Source: an uncultured Lachnospiraceae bacterium (GTDB lineage Bacteria; Bacillota; Clostridia; Lachnospirales; Lachnospiraceae). From it: a stretch of 57,797 nucleotides of DNA. This document shows, piece after piece, positions 16,623 through 24,268 of the stretch. Below the pieces are notes generated by a model. The model made no database searches and was not told the origin of the DNA. It saw nothing but the letters and a program-made list of their open reading frames with translations. The position numbers were made by a program, and so were the translations under genes. Numbering within the stretch: position 1 is the stretch's first letter; each line of letters starts with the position of its first letter. Where the stretch lies: NCBI GenBank assembly GCA_910584915.1, contig CAJUDM010000010.1, forward strand, positions 1 to 57,797, given 5' to 3'.

Positions 16623-17469
16623 AACTTTGAACCTCCTCAATAATATTATTTGGGGTAGACGCCCCTGCTGTAATACCCACCAGACGTACTGATTCCGAAA
16701 GTTCCAAGTTTAGATCCGCCAGTGACTGTATAAAACAGGTCTGTGCACACTCTCTGCTGCATATTTCATACAACTTTCTTGTATTGGAACTATGTGCTCC
16801 ACCTATAACTATCATAACATCCGCTTGGGAAGCTATCTCCTTCGCTTCAGTCTGTCTCTCCTCAGTCGCATTACATATAGTATTCACAACACTACCATTA
16901 TACCCGCTCTTTTTTAAAATTTCAACTAAATCTTGAAATTTATTGTAGTTAAATGTCGTTTGGGAAACTACACAGATCTCTCTATCCTTTTCCGGCACTA
17001 GATTTTCTGCGTCTTTCTCCGATTCCACTACAACTGCCGGCGAACTGCACCACCCCTTGATACCCTCCACTTCCGGGTGGCCCGGATTGCCGATGATCAC
17101 GATCTGCCTGCCCCGGACGCTCTCTTTCTCCACAATATTGTGGATCCTTTTGACAAAGGGACAGGTGGCATCCACACATATCAGCCCCTTTTTCCCGATC
17201 AATTCGCAGATCTCCTTCCCTATGCCGTGGGAACGGATCACCACGATACCCTCCCGCACCGCTTCCAGATCTTCCCTGCTTTCCAGCACCCGCACGCCTT
17301 TGTCCTCCAGATCCTTCACCACCTGTTCATTGTGGATGATAGGACCGTAGGTATAGATCGGCAGCTTCTTATCCGCCGCCTTCTGTTCTTCGATCTGCTC
17401 ATACACCGTCTCCACCGCCCGCTTCACGCCGAAGCAGAATCCCGCGGATTTTGCCAGTTTTACTTCCAT
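16603..17469 (-). CDS. ispH: 4-hydroxy-3-methylbut-2-enyl diphosphate reductase
   Basis: A 288-residue iron-sulfur enzyme that makes isopentenyl and dimethylallyl diphosphate in the last step of the non-mevalonate isoprenoid pathway. The three conserved Cys ligands of the 4Fe-4S cluster are visible in SAGFCFGVKRAV (residue 12), VDATCPFV (about 96) and VNTICNATEERQ (about 195). The start was set at the ATG at 17469, with AAGGAAATAGGG upstream; longer frames would run into the neighbouring membrane gene. The C terminus overlaps the rpsA start. Confidence 0.95.
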   Translation of the reverse strand: MEVKLAKSAGFCFGVKRAVETVYEQIEEQKAADKKLPIYTYGPIIHNEQVVKDLEDKGVRVLESREDLEAVREGIVVIRSHGIGKEICELIGKKGLICVDATCPFVKRIHNIVEKESVRGRQIVIIGNPGHPEVEGIKGWCSSPAVVVESEKDAENLVPEKDREICVVSQTTFNYNKFQDLVEILKKSGYNGSVVNTICNATEERQTEAKEIASQADVMIVIGGAHSSNTRKLYEICSRECAQTCFIQSLADLNLELSESVRLVGITAGASTPNNIIEEVQSYVRNEF

Positions 17470-17518
17470 ATCCCTATTTTCCTTTTCTCTGATTAAACAG
17501 TTTTCGCTTCTTATGAAA

Positions 17519-17890
17519 TTAAATATCCGTTCTTTTTTTGTCATGGAGATATCTGATCAAAAATTCGACAGCCGTAAAAATGGAGATCAGTACGACAGCC
17601 GCCATTATTTCAGCCATCATAACCATCACACCCTCATCATCATAACATATATATCTGAAATACAACTGACCATTTGCAAAGATACCGGCAGCTGACGATA
17701 TCAGTAAAATTCCGTTATACATAAGAAGTTCTTTTTTTGTCCCTGCATATATTGTATTTACGACAGTGATCAGGAATTGCGGAAGCGGCATACACAGCCC
17801 GACGTTGCCGCCATACTGATACAGGCTTACAAACACCGCAAAAGGCAGAATATTTACCAATATGATGCAAACTTTTCTCACCCGGCGCAT
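17519..17890 (-). CDS. Small membrane protein, hypothetical
   Basis: A 123-residue protein with about three hydrophobic segments (residues about 7-25, 33-70 and 88-112) and a short basic tail HDKKRTDI. No family is recognised. Its start overlaps the end of cmk by 13 bases and ispH follows 49 bases later, so it is part of the BaiN-cmk-ispH-rpsA transcript. Composition matches the neighbours. Confidence 0.5.
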   Translation of the reverse strand: MRRVRKVCIILVNILPFAVFVSLYQYGGNVGLCMPLPQFLITVVNTIYAGTKKELLMYNGILLISSAAGIFANGQLYFRYICYDDEGVMVMMAEIMAAVVLISIFTAVEFLIRYLHDKKRTDI

Positions 17891-18534
17891 AATTCCAAAA
17901 TCCTCCCGATGACCTCCTCGATCGTCATATCCGAGGAATCCACCAAAACCGCGTCGTCCGCCTGTTTAAGCGGGGAGATATCCCGGTGCATATCCCGGTA
18001 ATCCCGCTCCTCGATATCTCCTTTTATGACATCAATGTCACATTCTTCTCCTCTGGCGGCCAATTCATCATAGCGGCGTTTCGCCCGCACACTGCTGCTC
18101 GCCGTCAGATAGATCTTCAGATCCGCGTTCGGCAGGACGCAGGTCCCGATGTCACGCCCGTCCATCACAACGTCCGCTTTTTCCGCCAGCTTCTGCTGCA
18201 GTTCCACCAGCTTTTTCCGCACATCCCCGTTGACCGAGGAGGCGGAAGCCATATTGCTGACCTCCTCGGTGCGGATCAGCCCGTTGACATTCCTGCCGTT
18301 TAACAGGACTACCTGCTCACCGTTCTCATAGACGATCGAAATGTCCGCTTCCCGGCACTTTTCGCTGATCTTATCCGGCTCCTCCGGCGATATCTGATTC
18401 TCGATCAAAAATAACGCCATCGCACGGTACATTGCGCCTGTGTCCACATAAATGTAACCTTTCCGTCTTGCGATCTGTTTTGCTATCGTGCTTTTTCCGG
18501 CTCCCGCCGGACCGTCTATTGCTATATTATACAT
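17878..18534 (-). CDS. cmk: Cytidylate kinase
   Basis: A 218-residue enzyme that phosphorylates CMP and dCMP with ATP. The P-loop is at the N terminus (IAIDGPAGAGKSTIAKQ); YIYVDTGAMYRAMALF and VVMDGRDIGTCVLP are the CMP-binding and core signatures. SD CAGGAGGAGAGAC lies directly before the ATG at 18534, which rules out the longer start. It follows the frameshifted small gene by 32 bases. Confidence 0.95.
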   Translation of the reverse strand: MYNIAIDGPAGAGKSTIAKQIARRKGYIYVDTGAMYRAMALFLIENQISPEEPDKISEKCREADISIVYENGEQVVLLNGRNVNGLIRTEEVSNMASASSVNGDVRKKLVELQQKLAEKADVVMDGRDIGTCVLPNADLKIYLTASSSVRAKRRYDELAARGEECDIDVIKGDIEERDYRDMHRDISPLKQADDAVLVDSSDMTIEEVIGRILELCAG

Positions 18535-18566
18535 GTCTCTCCTCCTGTTTTTCCTGTGCGCGCCCT

Positions 18567-18913
18567 TCATCCCCGCCTGTTATACTCCCTGATCAGTACC
18601 TGTCCTTCCCGGTCAGAATTATAATAAATGTGCACCTGCCTCCCGACATGCCTCTTCCTCAATCTCGAAAGCTGGAACTCTTCAAAAAAAGGGATCAGCA
18701 TAAAATGATGCAGAGTGTGCGATTTTTTTCCTCTCCATCTGTCATGAACCGCACCCAGATCGTATGGGCATTCCCGCAGCCTCCCCCGGCACCTATCAGG
18801 CAGATTTCCCCTGTGGCACGTTTTCCTCTTTTCAGTATATACAGTCCAACACCGGGAACAAAAACCGTCATAGCGATAACCGATAATCCGACAATGCTTT
18901 CAAATGTCCCCAT
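18567..18913 (-). pseudogene. Frameshifted DUF3592-like small membrane protein
   Basis: From the ATG at 18913 (SD CAGGAGGTTTT) the frame gives an N-terminal membrane helix (TFESIVGLSVIAMTVFVPGV) and a soluble part to WVRFMTDGEEKN, then runs into RTLCIILC and stops at 18695. Reading the A7 run near 18724 as eight A joins it to a second coding-looking frame that continues SHTLHHFMLIPFFEEFQL and QVHIYYNSDREGQVLIREY and stops at 18567, just before the cmk SD. The joined protein (about 115 residues) has the look of DUF3592-type small proteins. It may be a true mutation, a sequencing error, or slippage on the A-run. It lies between the BaiN-type gene and cmk. Confidence 0.6.
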
Positions 18914-18976
18914 AAAACCTCCTGTTCCGGCCCTGGTGTAACCTTGTGCTTTTATCAGCACGAATTTCCATTGTCT

Positions 18977-20353
18977 TCAGAATGGTATGCCCGTCCCCGC
19001 CAGATGCCCGGTGGACCACGCCAGCTGCAGATTATATCCTCCGGTCAGCGCGTCGATGTCCAGCATCTCCCCGGCAAAATACAATCCCCCGCATATCTTC
19101 GATTCCATTGTGGAGGGATTTACCTCCGTCACTGGAATGCCTCCCTGTGTGATGACCGCCTCGGCAAATCCCCTCGTCCCCGTTATGGTAAGCGGCAGAT
19201 TCCGCATCAGTTTCACAAAAGACAACCTCTCCTGTCTTGTGATCTCATACACTTTTTTCTCTCCGTCGATACCGGAAAGTTCCACCATCACCGGAATCAG
19301 CTTTGACGGAAACAGCCCGCCCAGCGCATTTTTAAATGCCCTGTGAGAATTCTCCTCAAAATCCCGCAGGAGCCGCTTATCCAACATTTCCTCATCCATA
19401 GCAGGTTTCAGATTTAACAAAAGTTTTGCACGCGCGCCTTCCGTGATCGCCTTACTGCAATAGCTGCTCGCACTCAGAATGAGAGGGCCGCTGACTCCGA
19501 AATGGGTAAACAGCATCTCTCCAAATCCGCTGTATACTGGCTTTTTCTCTGCATTCGGCCGGTCTTCCTTCTGCGCCCTTTCCAAAAACAGTTTTATCTC
19601 CACATTCTTTAAAGACAGTCCCTGCAGTTTTCTGCACCAGCGTTCCTCTATCTCAAAAGGTACCAGCGCCGGGACACAGGAAACCACGGAATGCCCTGCC
19701 TGCGAGGCAAGTTTATATCCGGCTCCGTCAGATCCGGTGGAAGGATAGGAGAGCCCGCCGCAGGCAAGGATCACCGCATCCGCCTTCATTTTTTTTCCAC
19801 CCGCCAGCCGTACCCCCTGTATCCGCCGGCCGGAGAAGCCGGACGGCTTTTCTTTCTGCGGTAATACCGCTGAAGACTGCCCTGCCGCTGTTTCCTGATC
19901 CATCTGATCCTTTACTGCCGGTTCTTTTTTGTGATCTTCCCTGAACAAAAGCTCTTTCACTTCCGTTTTCAGCCTGACCTCCACATACATTTCGCCAAGC
20001 GCCCGCTGCAGGGCTCCGGTCACATCGGATGCATGGTCTGAGACCGGAAAAACGCGCCCGCCGCGCTCCGTCTTTACCGGGCAGCCGTACTCCTCCAGAA
20101 AAGACATCATCGCCCGGTTGTCAAACTGATAAATACTGCTGTATAAAAACTTGCTGTTTGAAATAATATTTTGAAAAAACTGATCTTTTTCAGCGGCATT
20201 GGTGACATTACACCTGCCCTTGCCGGTGATATAAATCTTTTTCCCCAGTTTTTCATTCTTCTCAAGAAGCACCACCTGATGCCCTGACACAGCGGCGGCA
20301 TATGCCGCCATCATCCCGGCTGCCCCGCCGCCGGCCACTATTATCCGACTCAT
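18977..20353 (-). CDS. FAD-dependent oxidoreductase, BaiN/HI0933 family
   Basis: A 458-residue flavoprotein. The N-terminal Rossmann motif IIVAGGGAAGMMAAYAA and the family signature YITGKGRCNVTNA (about residue 41) are clear. DAVILACGGLSYPSTGSDG (about 207) is the second dinucleotide-binding block, and the C-terminal GLYFAGEMLDIDALTGGYNLQ closes the FAD site. The HI0933 family has poorly known substrates; one member, BaiN, acts in gut bile-acid metabolism, but that function should not be assumed here. The start has GGAG, part of the edge of the 104-bp repeat upstream. It is first in a run leading to cmk, ispH and rpsA. Confidence 0.9.
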   Translation of the reverse strand: MSRIIVAGGGAAGMMAAYAAAVSGHQVVLLEKNEKLGKKIYITGKGRCNVTNAAEKDQFFQNIISNSKFLYSSIYQFDNRAMMSFLEEYGCPVKTERGGRVFPVSDHASDVTGALQRALGEMYVEVRLKTEVKELLFREDHKKEPAVKDQMDQETAAGQSSAVLPQKEKPSGFSGRRIQGVRLAGGKKMKADAVILACGGLSYPSTGSDGAGYKLASQAGHSVVSCVPALVPFEIEERWCRKLQGLSLKNVEIKLFLERAQKEDRPNAEKKPVYSGFGEMLFTHFGVSGPLILSASSYCSKAITEGARAKLLLNLKPAMDEEMLDKRLLRDFEENSHRAFKNALGGLFPSKLIPVMVELSGIDGEKKVYEITRQERLSFVKLMRNLPLTITGTRGFAEAVITQGGIPVTEVNPSTMESKICGGLYFAGEMLDIDALTGGYNLQLAWSTGHLAGTGIPF

Positions 20354-20367
20354 GTAAATCTCCTATT

Positions 20368-20593
20368 TCAGTTCCGCATCTGTTCTACCAGCACCATCCA
20401 CCGCAGAGCAATTTCCGTCCGTATACTCGGCCGCAAATTCTCTGGGCACTGTCCGAACAGATGCTGTTTCCCCAGTTCCGCATCTGTTCTACCAGCACCA
20501 TTCACCGCAGAGCAATTTCCGTCCGTATACTCGGCCGCAAATTCTCTGGGCACTGTCCGAACAGATGCTGTTTCCCCAGTTCCGCATCTGTTC
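20368..20593 (-). repeat. Two 104-bp units of the SD-abutting repeat family
   Basis: Two tandem units of 104 bases, differing at one position, plus a partial third that runs into the stop codon of the RpiR gene. Each unit is bounded by AGTTCCGCAT. On the minus strand each unit folds as GCATCTGTTC/GAACAGATGC outside, CAGTGCC/GGTGCTG inside that, then CAGAG/CTCTG. The last unit ends in GGAACTGAAATAGGAG, the final bases of which are the SD of the BaiN-type gene. The repeat fills the whole intercistronic space. Confidence 0.85.
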
Positions 20594-20595
20594 CG

Positions 20596-21555
20596 TTAAT
20601 TTCTGTCCGGCTGTGCCTCGCCGTTCTGGGATTTCTTTCTGCCTTCCTTTCTCAGCGGATAGTTTAACATCGGCTCCTCATCGATAAAGTTGATCTCATC
20701 ATTCAGGTAAACCTGATAGCTGTTCCAGACCTCTTCCAGCGTATGCAGGCTGTTCTTTACCTCCGCCGGGCGCTTCAGGCACATCGCCACAACAAGGGCA
20801 TTGATCACGCTCAGGGGCGCCACCAGCGAGTCCACGATGGAGACCATATCGCTCCTGGCAAACAGATTGCAGGAGGAATACATGCACATCGGGGAATGGA
20901 TGCTGTCCGTCAGACAGATCACCTTAGCGTTCCTGTCGTTGGCAAATTCCATAGCTTTCAGCGTCCGCATTGAGTATCGCGGAAAGCTTATGCCGATAAA
21001 GGCGTCCTTATCACTGATCCGCAGCATCTGCTCAAATGTCTCGCTCATGCTGGTCGTCTTGATACAGGTTACTTCTCCCCGCATCATGTTCAGGTAAAAA
21101 CACAGAAAATCCGCTAACGGCTCACAGCTCCTGATACCCGAAATATATACTTTCTTCGCCTTCAGGATGATATCCACCGCTGTCTCAAAAGCCGAAGGAT
21201 CCAGATGCTCTATCGTGTCCCGGATCTTATCCATATCCGACTGCATCACCGATGTGAGCACCTCCGACTGTGTGCTTCCGGCATATTTTACACCCATCCG
21301 CTGAACTCCGGTAATATGCTGCTTCACCCAGCCTGCCAGTTCCTTCTGAAACTCAGGATAACCATCATATCCGAGCATAAGCGCAAAACGCACTACCGTA
21401 GATTCACTGACATGCAGCGCCTCCCCAAGCTTCGCAGCTGTCATAAAAACTGCCTCATCATAGTGATCTGATATATAGGACGCGATCGCTTTCTGGCTCT
21501 TGCTCATCCTGCTGAAGCGCTCGCTCATCTCCGCCATAAAATCTCTTTTTCCCAT
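20596..21555 (-). CDS. MurR/RpiR family transcriptional regulator
   Basis: A 319-residue regulator. The N-terminal HTH domain (about residues 1-77) has SRMSKSQKAIASYISDHYDE and GEALHVSESTVVRFALMLGY. The C-terminal SIS domain (about 120-260) has KAKKVYISGIRSCEPLADFL and EQMLRISDKDAFIGISFPRY, and would bind a phosphosugar ligand. The start was set at the ATG at 21555; the SD is weak (GAGAGGC). No sugar gene is adjacent, so the target is unknown. Downstream come the 104-bp repeats and the BaiN-type gene. Confidence 0.85.
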   Translation of the reverse strand: MGKRDFMAEMSERFSRMSKSQKAIASYISDHYDEAVFMTAAKLGEALHVSESTVVRFALMLGYDGYPEFQKELAGWVKQHITGVQRMGVKYAGSTQSEVLTSVMQSDMDKIRDTIEHLDPSAFETAVDIILKAKKVYISGIRSCEPLADFLCFYLNMMRGEVTCIKTTSMSETFEQMLRISDKDAFIGISFPRYSMRTLKAMEFANDRNAKVICLTDSIHSPMCMYSSCNLFARSDMVSIVDSLVAPLSVINALVVAMCLKRPAEVKNSLHTLEEVWNSYQVYLNDEINFIDEEPMLNYPLRKEGRKKSQNGEAQPDRN

Positions 21556-21756
21556 CGGTCTTCTGCCTCTCACTGTGCGCGAATTACAAGGAAGTCCTCT
21601 CTCCTTGTACCGCCTTCTGATCATGAAACCTTTGCCAGGCAGCCAGCCTGTCCATATACATCCTTTCCTGTACACTGCGAACTTCAGTCCTCTGTTTGCC
21701 AGGCTGTCAACCTGTCTGTACTGCATCCTGCAACACCACAGATTCCTGTACAGCGC

Positions 21757-22302
21757 TCAGCGAAACGCCCGGTACGCTCCCACCAGCTGTCCCACAGTCT
21801 CGGTAATACCAAGGTCATAATCCCCGGTAATAGCCATACACGCCGCTCCGTGGATAAAGATCCACATCTTCATAAACAACTCCTGCGGATCCTCACATCC
21901 CTCATTCTTTGCCCTGTTTATCTCCTTTAAAACATTTCCGTTCTTACCGTTCAGCAGTTCATACAAACTCCTTCCATTCCTGTTCTCCCCCAAGAACATC
22001 GCTCTGAAAAGATTTTTTTCCTTCTGGGCAAAGCTGATATAGGCAAGCCCAAGATTGACAAACGGTACTGACTGACTCTTCGGATAGGCATCATAAAATT
22101 CTTCGAAAAAAGTGCGCGCCTGCTCCAGCACATCTGCCTGAACCTCCTCCATATTCTGATACAGTCGAAAAATCGGCTGCGTTGAACACCCGGCAGCTTC
22201 CGCCAGCTTTCTCGCCGTCACCTCTTCCATGCCTTCTTTTCTCGCCATACGAAAAGCGGCGGCAGCGATCTCTCTCTTTGTGATCTTCTCCTTGCGCGGC
22301 AT
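21757..22302 (-). CDS. TetR/AcrR family transcriptional regulator
   Basis: A 181-residue repressor-type protein. The HTH is in residues about 7-50 (KITKREIAAAAFRMARKEG, then ARKLAEAAGCSTQPIFRLYQN). The C-terminal ligand domain is all-helical and unassigned. The gene has its own consensus promoter with a perfect dyad across the -10 region (22408-22451), which suggests it represses itself. No obvious target gene is divergent; the neighbour across the promoter is the end of the decarboxylase operon. Confidence 0.85.
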   Translation of the reverse strand: MPRKEKITKREIAAAAFRMARKEGMEEVTARKLAEAAGCSTQPIFRLYQNMEEVQADVLEQARTFFEEFYDAYPKSQSVPFVNLGLAYISFAQKEKNLFRAMFLGENRNGRSLYELLNGKNGNVLKEINRAKNEGCEDPQELFMKMWIFIHGAACMAITGDYDLGITETVGQLVGAYRAFR

Positions 22303-22407
22303 ACATCCCCCATTCTGACTCTTTTTAACCAGGCTGTCCTCCCTGCTCTCCCCCTATAAATTTATTTCCCTCCGCCTGAAATCTGTAACAATTCCCTTTT
22401 CAAGCAC

Positions 22408-22451
22408 TAATAACACTTGTTATTATAAATCTATAAGTATGCATCTGTCAA
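22408..22451 (-). promoter_or_regulatory. tetR promoter with palindromic operator
   Basis: On the minus strand TTGACA, an 18-base spacer and TATAAT form a near-perfect promoter. A perfect dyad, TAATAACA-CT-TGTTATTA on the plus strand (22408-22425), overlaps the -10 box and the first transcribed bases. Position and symmetry fit a TetR operator. Confidence 0.7.
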
Positions 22452-22472
22452 GAATAAAGAGTCCGGAAAGCC

Positions 22473-22583
22473 GGACCCTCGCACCGGAGCACAGCTGCAT
22501 CAGCAGCCATATCCTTTGCGCGTAGTGCGCATCTTCGCGGAGCGTTTTTATATCATAGGAAGCAGTTTCCTTTGACATAAAAA
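22473..22583. repeat. Dispersed repeat, copy 2 (partner at 14356)
   Basis: Second copy of the element at 14356-14469, about 111 bases, in the same orientation. GCTGCATCAGCAGCCATAT and GCGGAGCGTTTTTAT are unchanged, while the flanking stem has changed to AGGAA/TTCCT. It lies between the terminator of the decarboxylase operon and the tetR promoter. The rest of the 22303-22635 gap holds the tetR promoter and leader; no gene is seen there. Confidence 0.75.
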
Positions 22584-22606
22584 CAGTCCGCCAAACGGCG
22601 GACTGT
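22580..22606 (-). terminator. Terminator of the decarboxylase operon
   Basis: A perfect 10-bp stem ACAGTCCGCC/GGCGGACTGT with a 4-base loop, followed on the minus strand by TTTTTATG, 30 bases after the stop codon. Confidence 0.85.
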
Positions 22607-22635
22607 CCTTGTATCAATACACGAAATCATAACTT

Positions 22636-24063
22636 TTAAACCGGATATGCCCCATTCTTTGTATCAGCCTGGGTCAGATCCACCTTCTCCTGCTGCGCCT
22701 GACGGTACTTGAAGAAGTCGATCGCGACCTGAGGGAACAGCGCATAGGACAGTACGTCCTCATCCTGCTGTTTCCATTCTTTCATCTCGGACTCCAGCTT
22801 ATCCATCTCGTTCTCGATCAGGTCTGCGGGACGGCAGGTGATCCTCTCCTCGCCCGGAATAACCTTATCGATGACTTCCTGGCTCATCGGCTTGATCGTC
22901 TGGCCGTATTCACCGCGCAGGACAGCCTTAGTCTCCTTGGTAGCCATCTTATATCTCTCGCCCATCAGCACGTTAAATACAGCCTGTGTGCCAACGATCT
23001 GTGAGGAAGGCGTAACCAAAGGCGGCTCACCGAGATCCTTGCGAACATTCGGGATCTCACGCAGCACATCCTCGTACTTGTCTTCCGCGTTCTGCTCCTT
23101 TAACTGGCTCACCATGTTGGAGAGCATGCCGCCGGGTACCTGATAGAGCAGCGTCTTGATATTTACGCCGAGCACCTTCGGGCTGAGCAGTCCGGTCTCC
23201 AGGCATTTCTCCCTGTAAGGGCGGAAGTAATCCGCGATCTCAGCCAGCAGATTCTGATCAAAACCGGTATCATAGGGAGTACCCTTGAATGTCTCGACCA
23301 TAACTTCCGTAGCCGGCTGGGAAGTACCGAGCGCAAACGGAGAGATCGCACAGTCGATCACATCCACGCCCGCCTCCACGGCTTTCAGGTAAGTCATGCT
23401 CGCCACACCGGAAGTATAGTGGGTGTGAAGCTGGATCGGAAGCCTTGTAGCCTCTTTCATGGCTTTGATCAGTTCCGCCGCTTTATAGGGAACCAGAAGT
23501 CCCGCCATATCCTTGATACAGATGGAATCCGCACCCATCTCCTCGATCTTCTTTGCCGTGCTTACCCAGTATTCCATTGTATAGGCATCACCCAGCGTAT
23601 AGGAAAGAGCGATCTGGGCATGGCCTCTGCCCTCTCTCGCTTTGATCTTGTTTGTCGCGTTTACTGCCTCCTGCAGGTTTCTCAGATCGTTCAGGCAGTC
23701 GAAAATACGGATGATATCAATACCGTTGGCAATCGACTTCTCAACAAAGCTGTCTACCACATCGTCCGCGTAAGGCCTGTAGCCGAGGATGTTCTGTCCT
23801 CTGAACAGCATCTGCAGTTTCGTATTCTTAAAGCCGTCTCTCAGCTTGCGAAGCCTCTCCCAGGGATCTTCCTTTAAGAACCTCAAAGATGCATCGAAAG
23901 TAGCGCCGCCCCAGCACTCTACAGAATGATAGCCGACCTTATCCATTGTCTCCACGATAGGAAGCATCAGATCGGTGGGCATTCTCGTCGCGATCAGAGA
24001 CTGGTGGGCATCACGCAGTATTGTCTCGGTAATTCCAACCGGTTTTTTATTCATTTCTGACAT
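22636..24063 (-). CDS. Oxaloacetate decarboxylase/pyruvate carboxylase-type carboxyltransferase subunit
   Basis: A 475-residue carboxyltransferase of the 5S/OadA/PycB type. The TIM-barrel metal and substrate motifs are visible: TETILRDAHQSLIATRMP (about residue 12), ECWGGATFDASLRFL (about 49), FDCLNDLRN (about 115) and IQLHTHYTSG with metal-binding His residues (about 207). It moves carboxyl groups between oxaloacetate/pyruvate and biotin. The start was set at the ATG at 24063, with GGAGGAAATAAC. No biotin domain is attached at the C terminus; the separate carrier at 25462 must serve it. It is last in the operon, after a 175-bp structured element. Confidence 0.9.
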   Translation of the reverse strand: MSEMNKKPVGITETILRDAHQSLIATRMPTDLMLPIVETMDKVGYHSVECWGGATFDASLRFLKEDPWERLRKLRDGFKNTKLQMLFRGQNILGYRPYADDVVDSFVEKSIANGIDIIRIFDCLNDLRNLQEAVNATNKIKAREGRGHAQIALSYTLGDAYTMEYWVSTAKKIEEMGADSICIKDMAGLLVPYKAAELIKAMKEATRLPIQLHTHYTSGVASMTYLKAVEAGVDVIDCAISPFALGTSQPATEVMVETFKGTPYDTGFDQNLLAEIADYFRPYREKCLETGLLSPKVLGVNIKTLLYQVPGGMLSNMVSQLKEQNAEDKYEDVLREIPNVRKDLGEPPLVTPSSQIVGTQAVFNVLMGERYKMATKETKAVLRGEYGQTIKPMSQEVIDKVIPGEERITCRPADLIENEMDKLESEMKEWKQQDEDVLSYALFPQVAIDFFKYRQAQQEKVDLTQADTKNGAYPV

Positions 24064-24093
24064 GTTATTTCCTCCATATATTATTATACTAAA

Positions 24094-24268
24094 TAAGCTG
24101 TGCACTCATAAGTCCTTCGGCGCGTTCCGGGTTCGCGAAGCGAATCCCGCAGGTGAGCTTTGCCCGCCTTCCCGTCGCGCTATGCGCTCTATATCTCCGA
24201 AAATCCCGCCTTATCTGTCCGTGTAAACACGGTCAGATAAGTCACCATTTCCGGAGATGCACAGCTTA
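24094..24268 (-). repeat. Structured 175-bp intercistronic element with 11-bp inverted ends
   Basis: TAAGCTGTGCA at one end and its exact complement at the other enclose nested pairing: ATCTCCG/CGGAGAT, then TTATCTG-T-CCGTGT against ACACGG-T-CAGATAA, and a separate hairpin around TTCGC-GAA-GCGAA. The beta-subunit stop codon lies inside one end. It sits 31 bases before the ATG of the carboxyltransferase gene. It could be a small mobile element or an mRNA structure that sets expression within the operon. Confidence 0.65.

Noticed and set aside
18977..20353. Assigning the flavoprotein as bile-acid enzyme BaiN
   Set aside because: Only family membership is visible; no other bai gene is near, so the specific function is not supported.
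20370..20590. CRISPR-like tandem repeat
   Set aside because: Units are 104 bases with no unique spacers and only two copies; the same holds for 34866-35085 and the 112-bp units at 48261.
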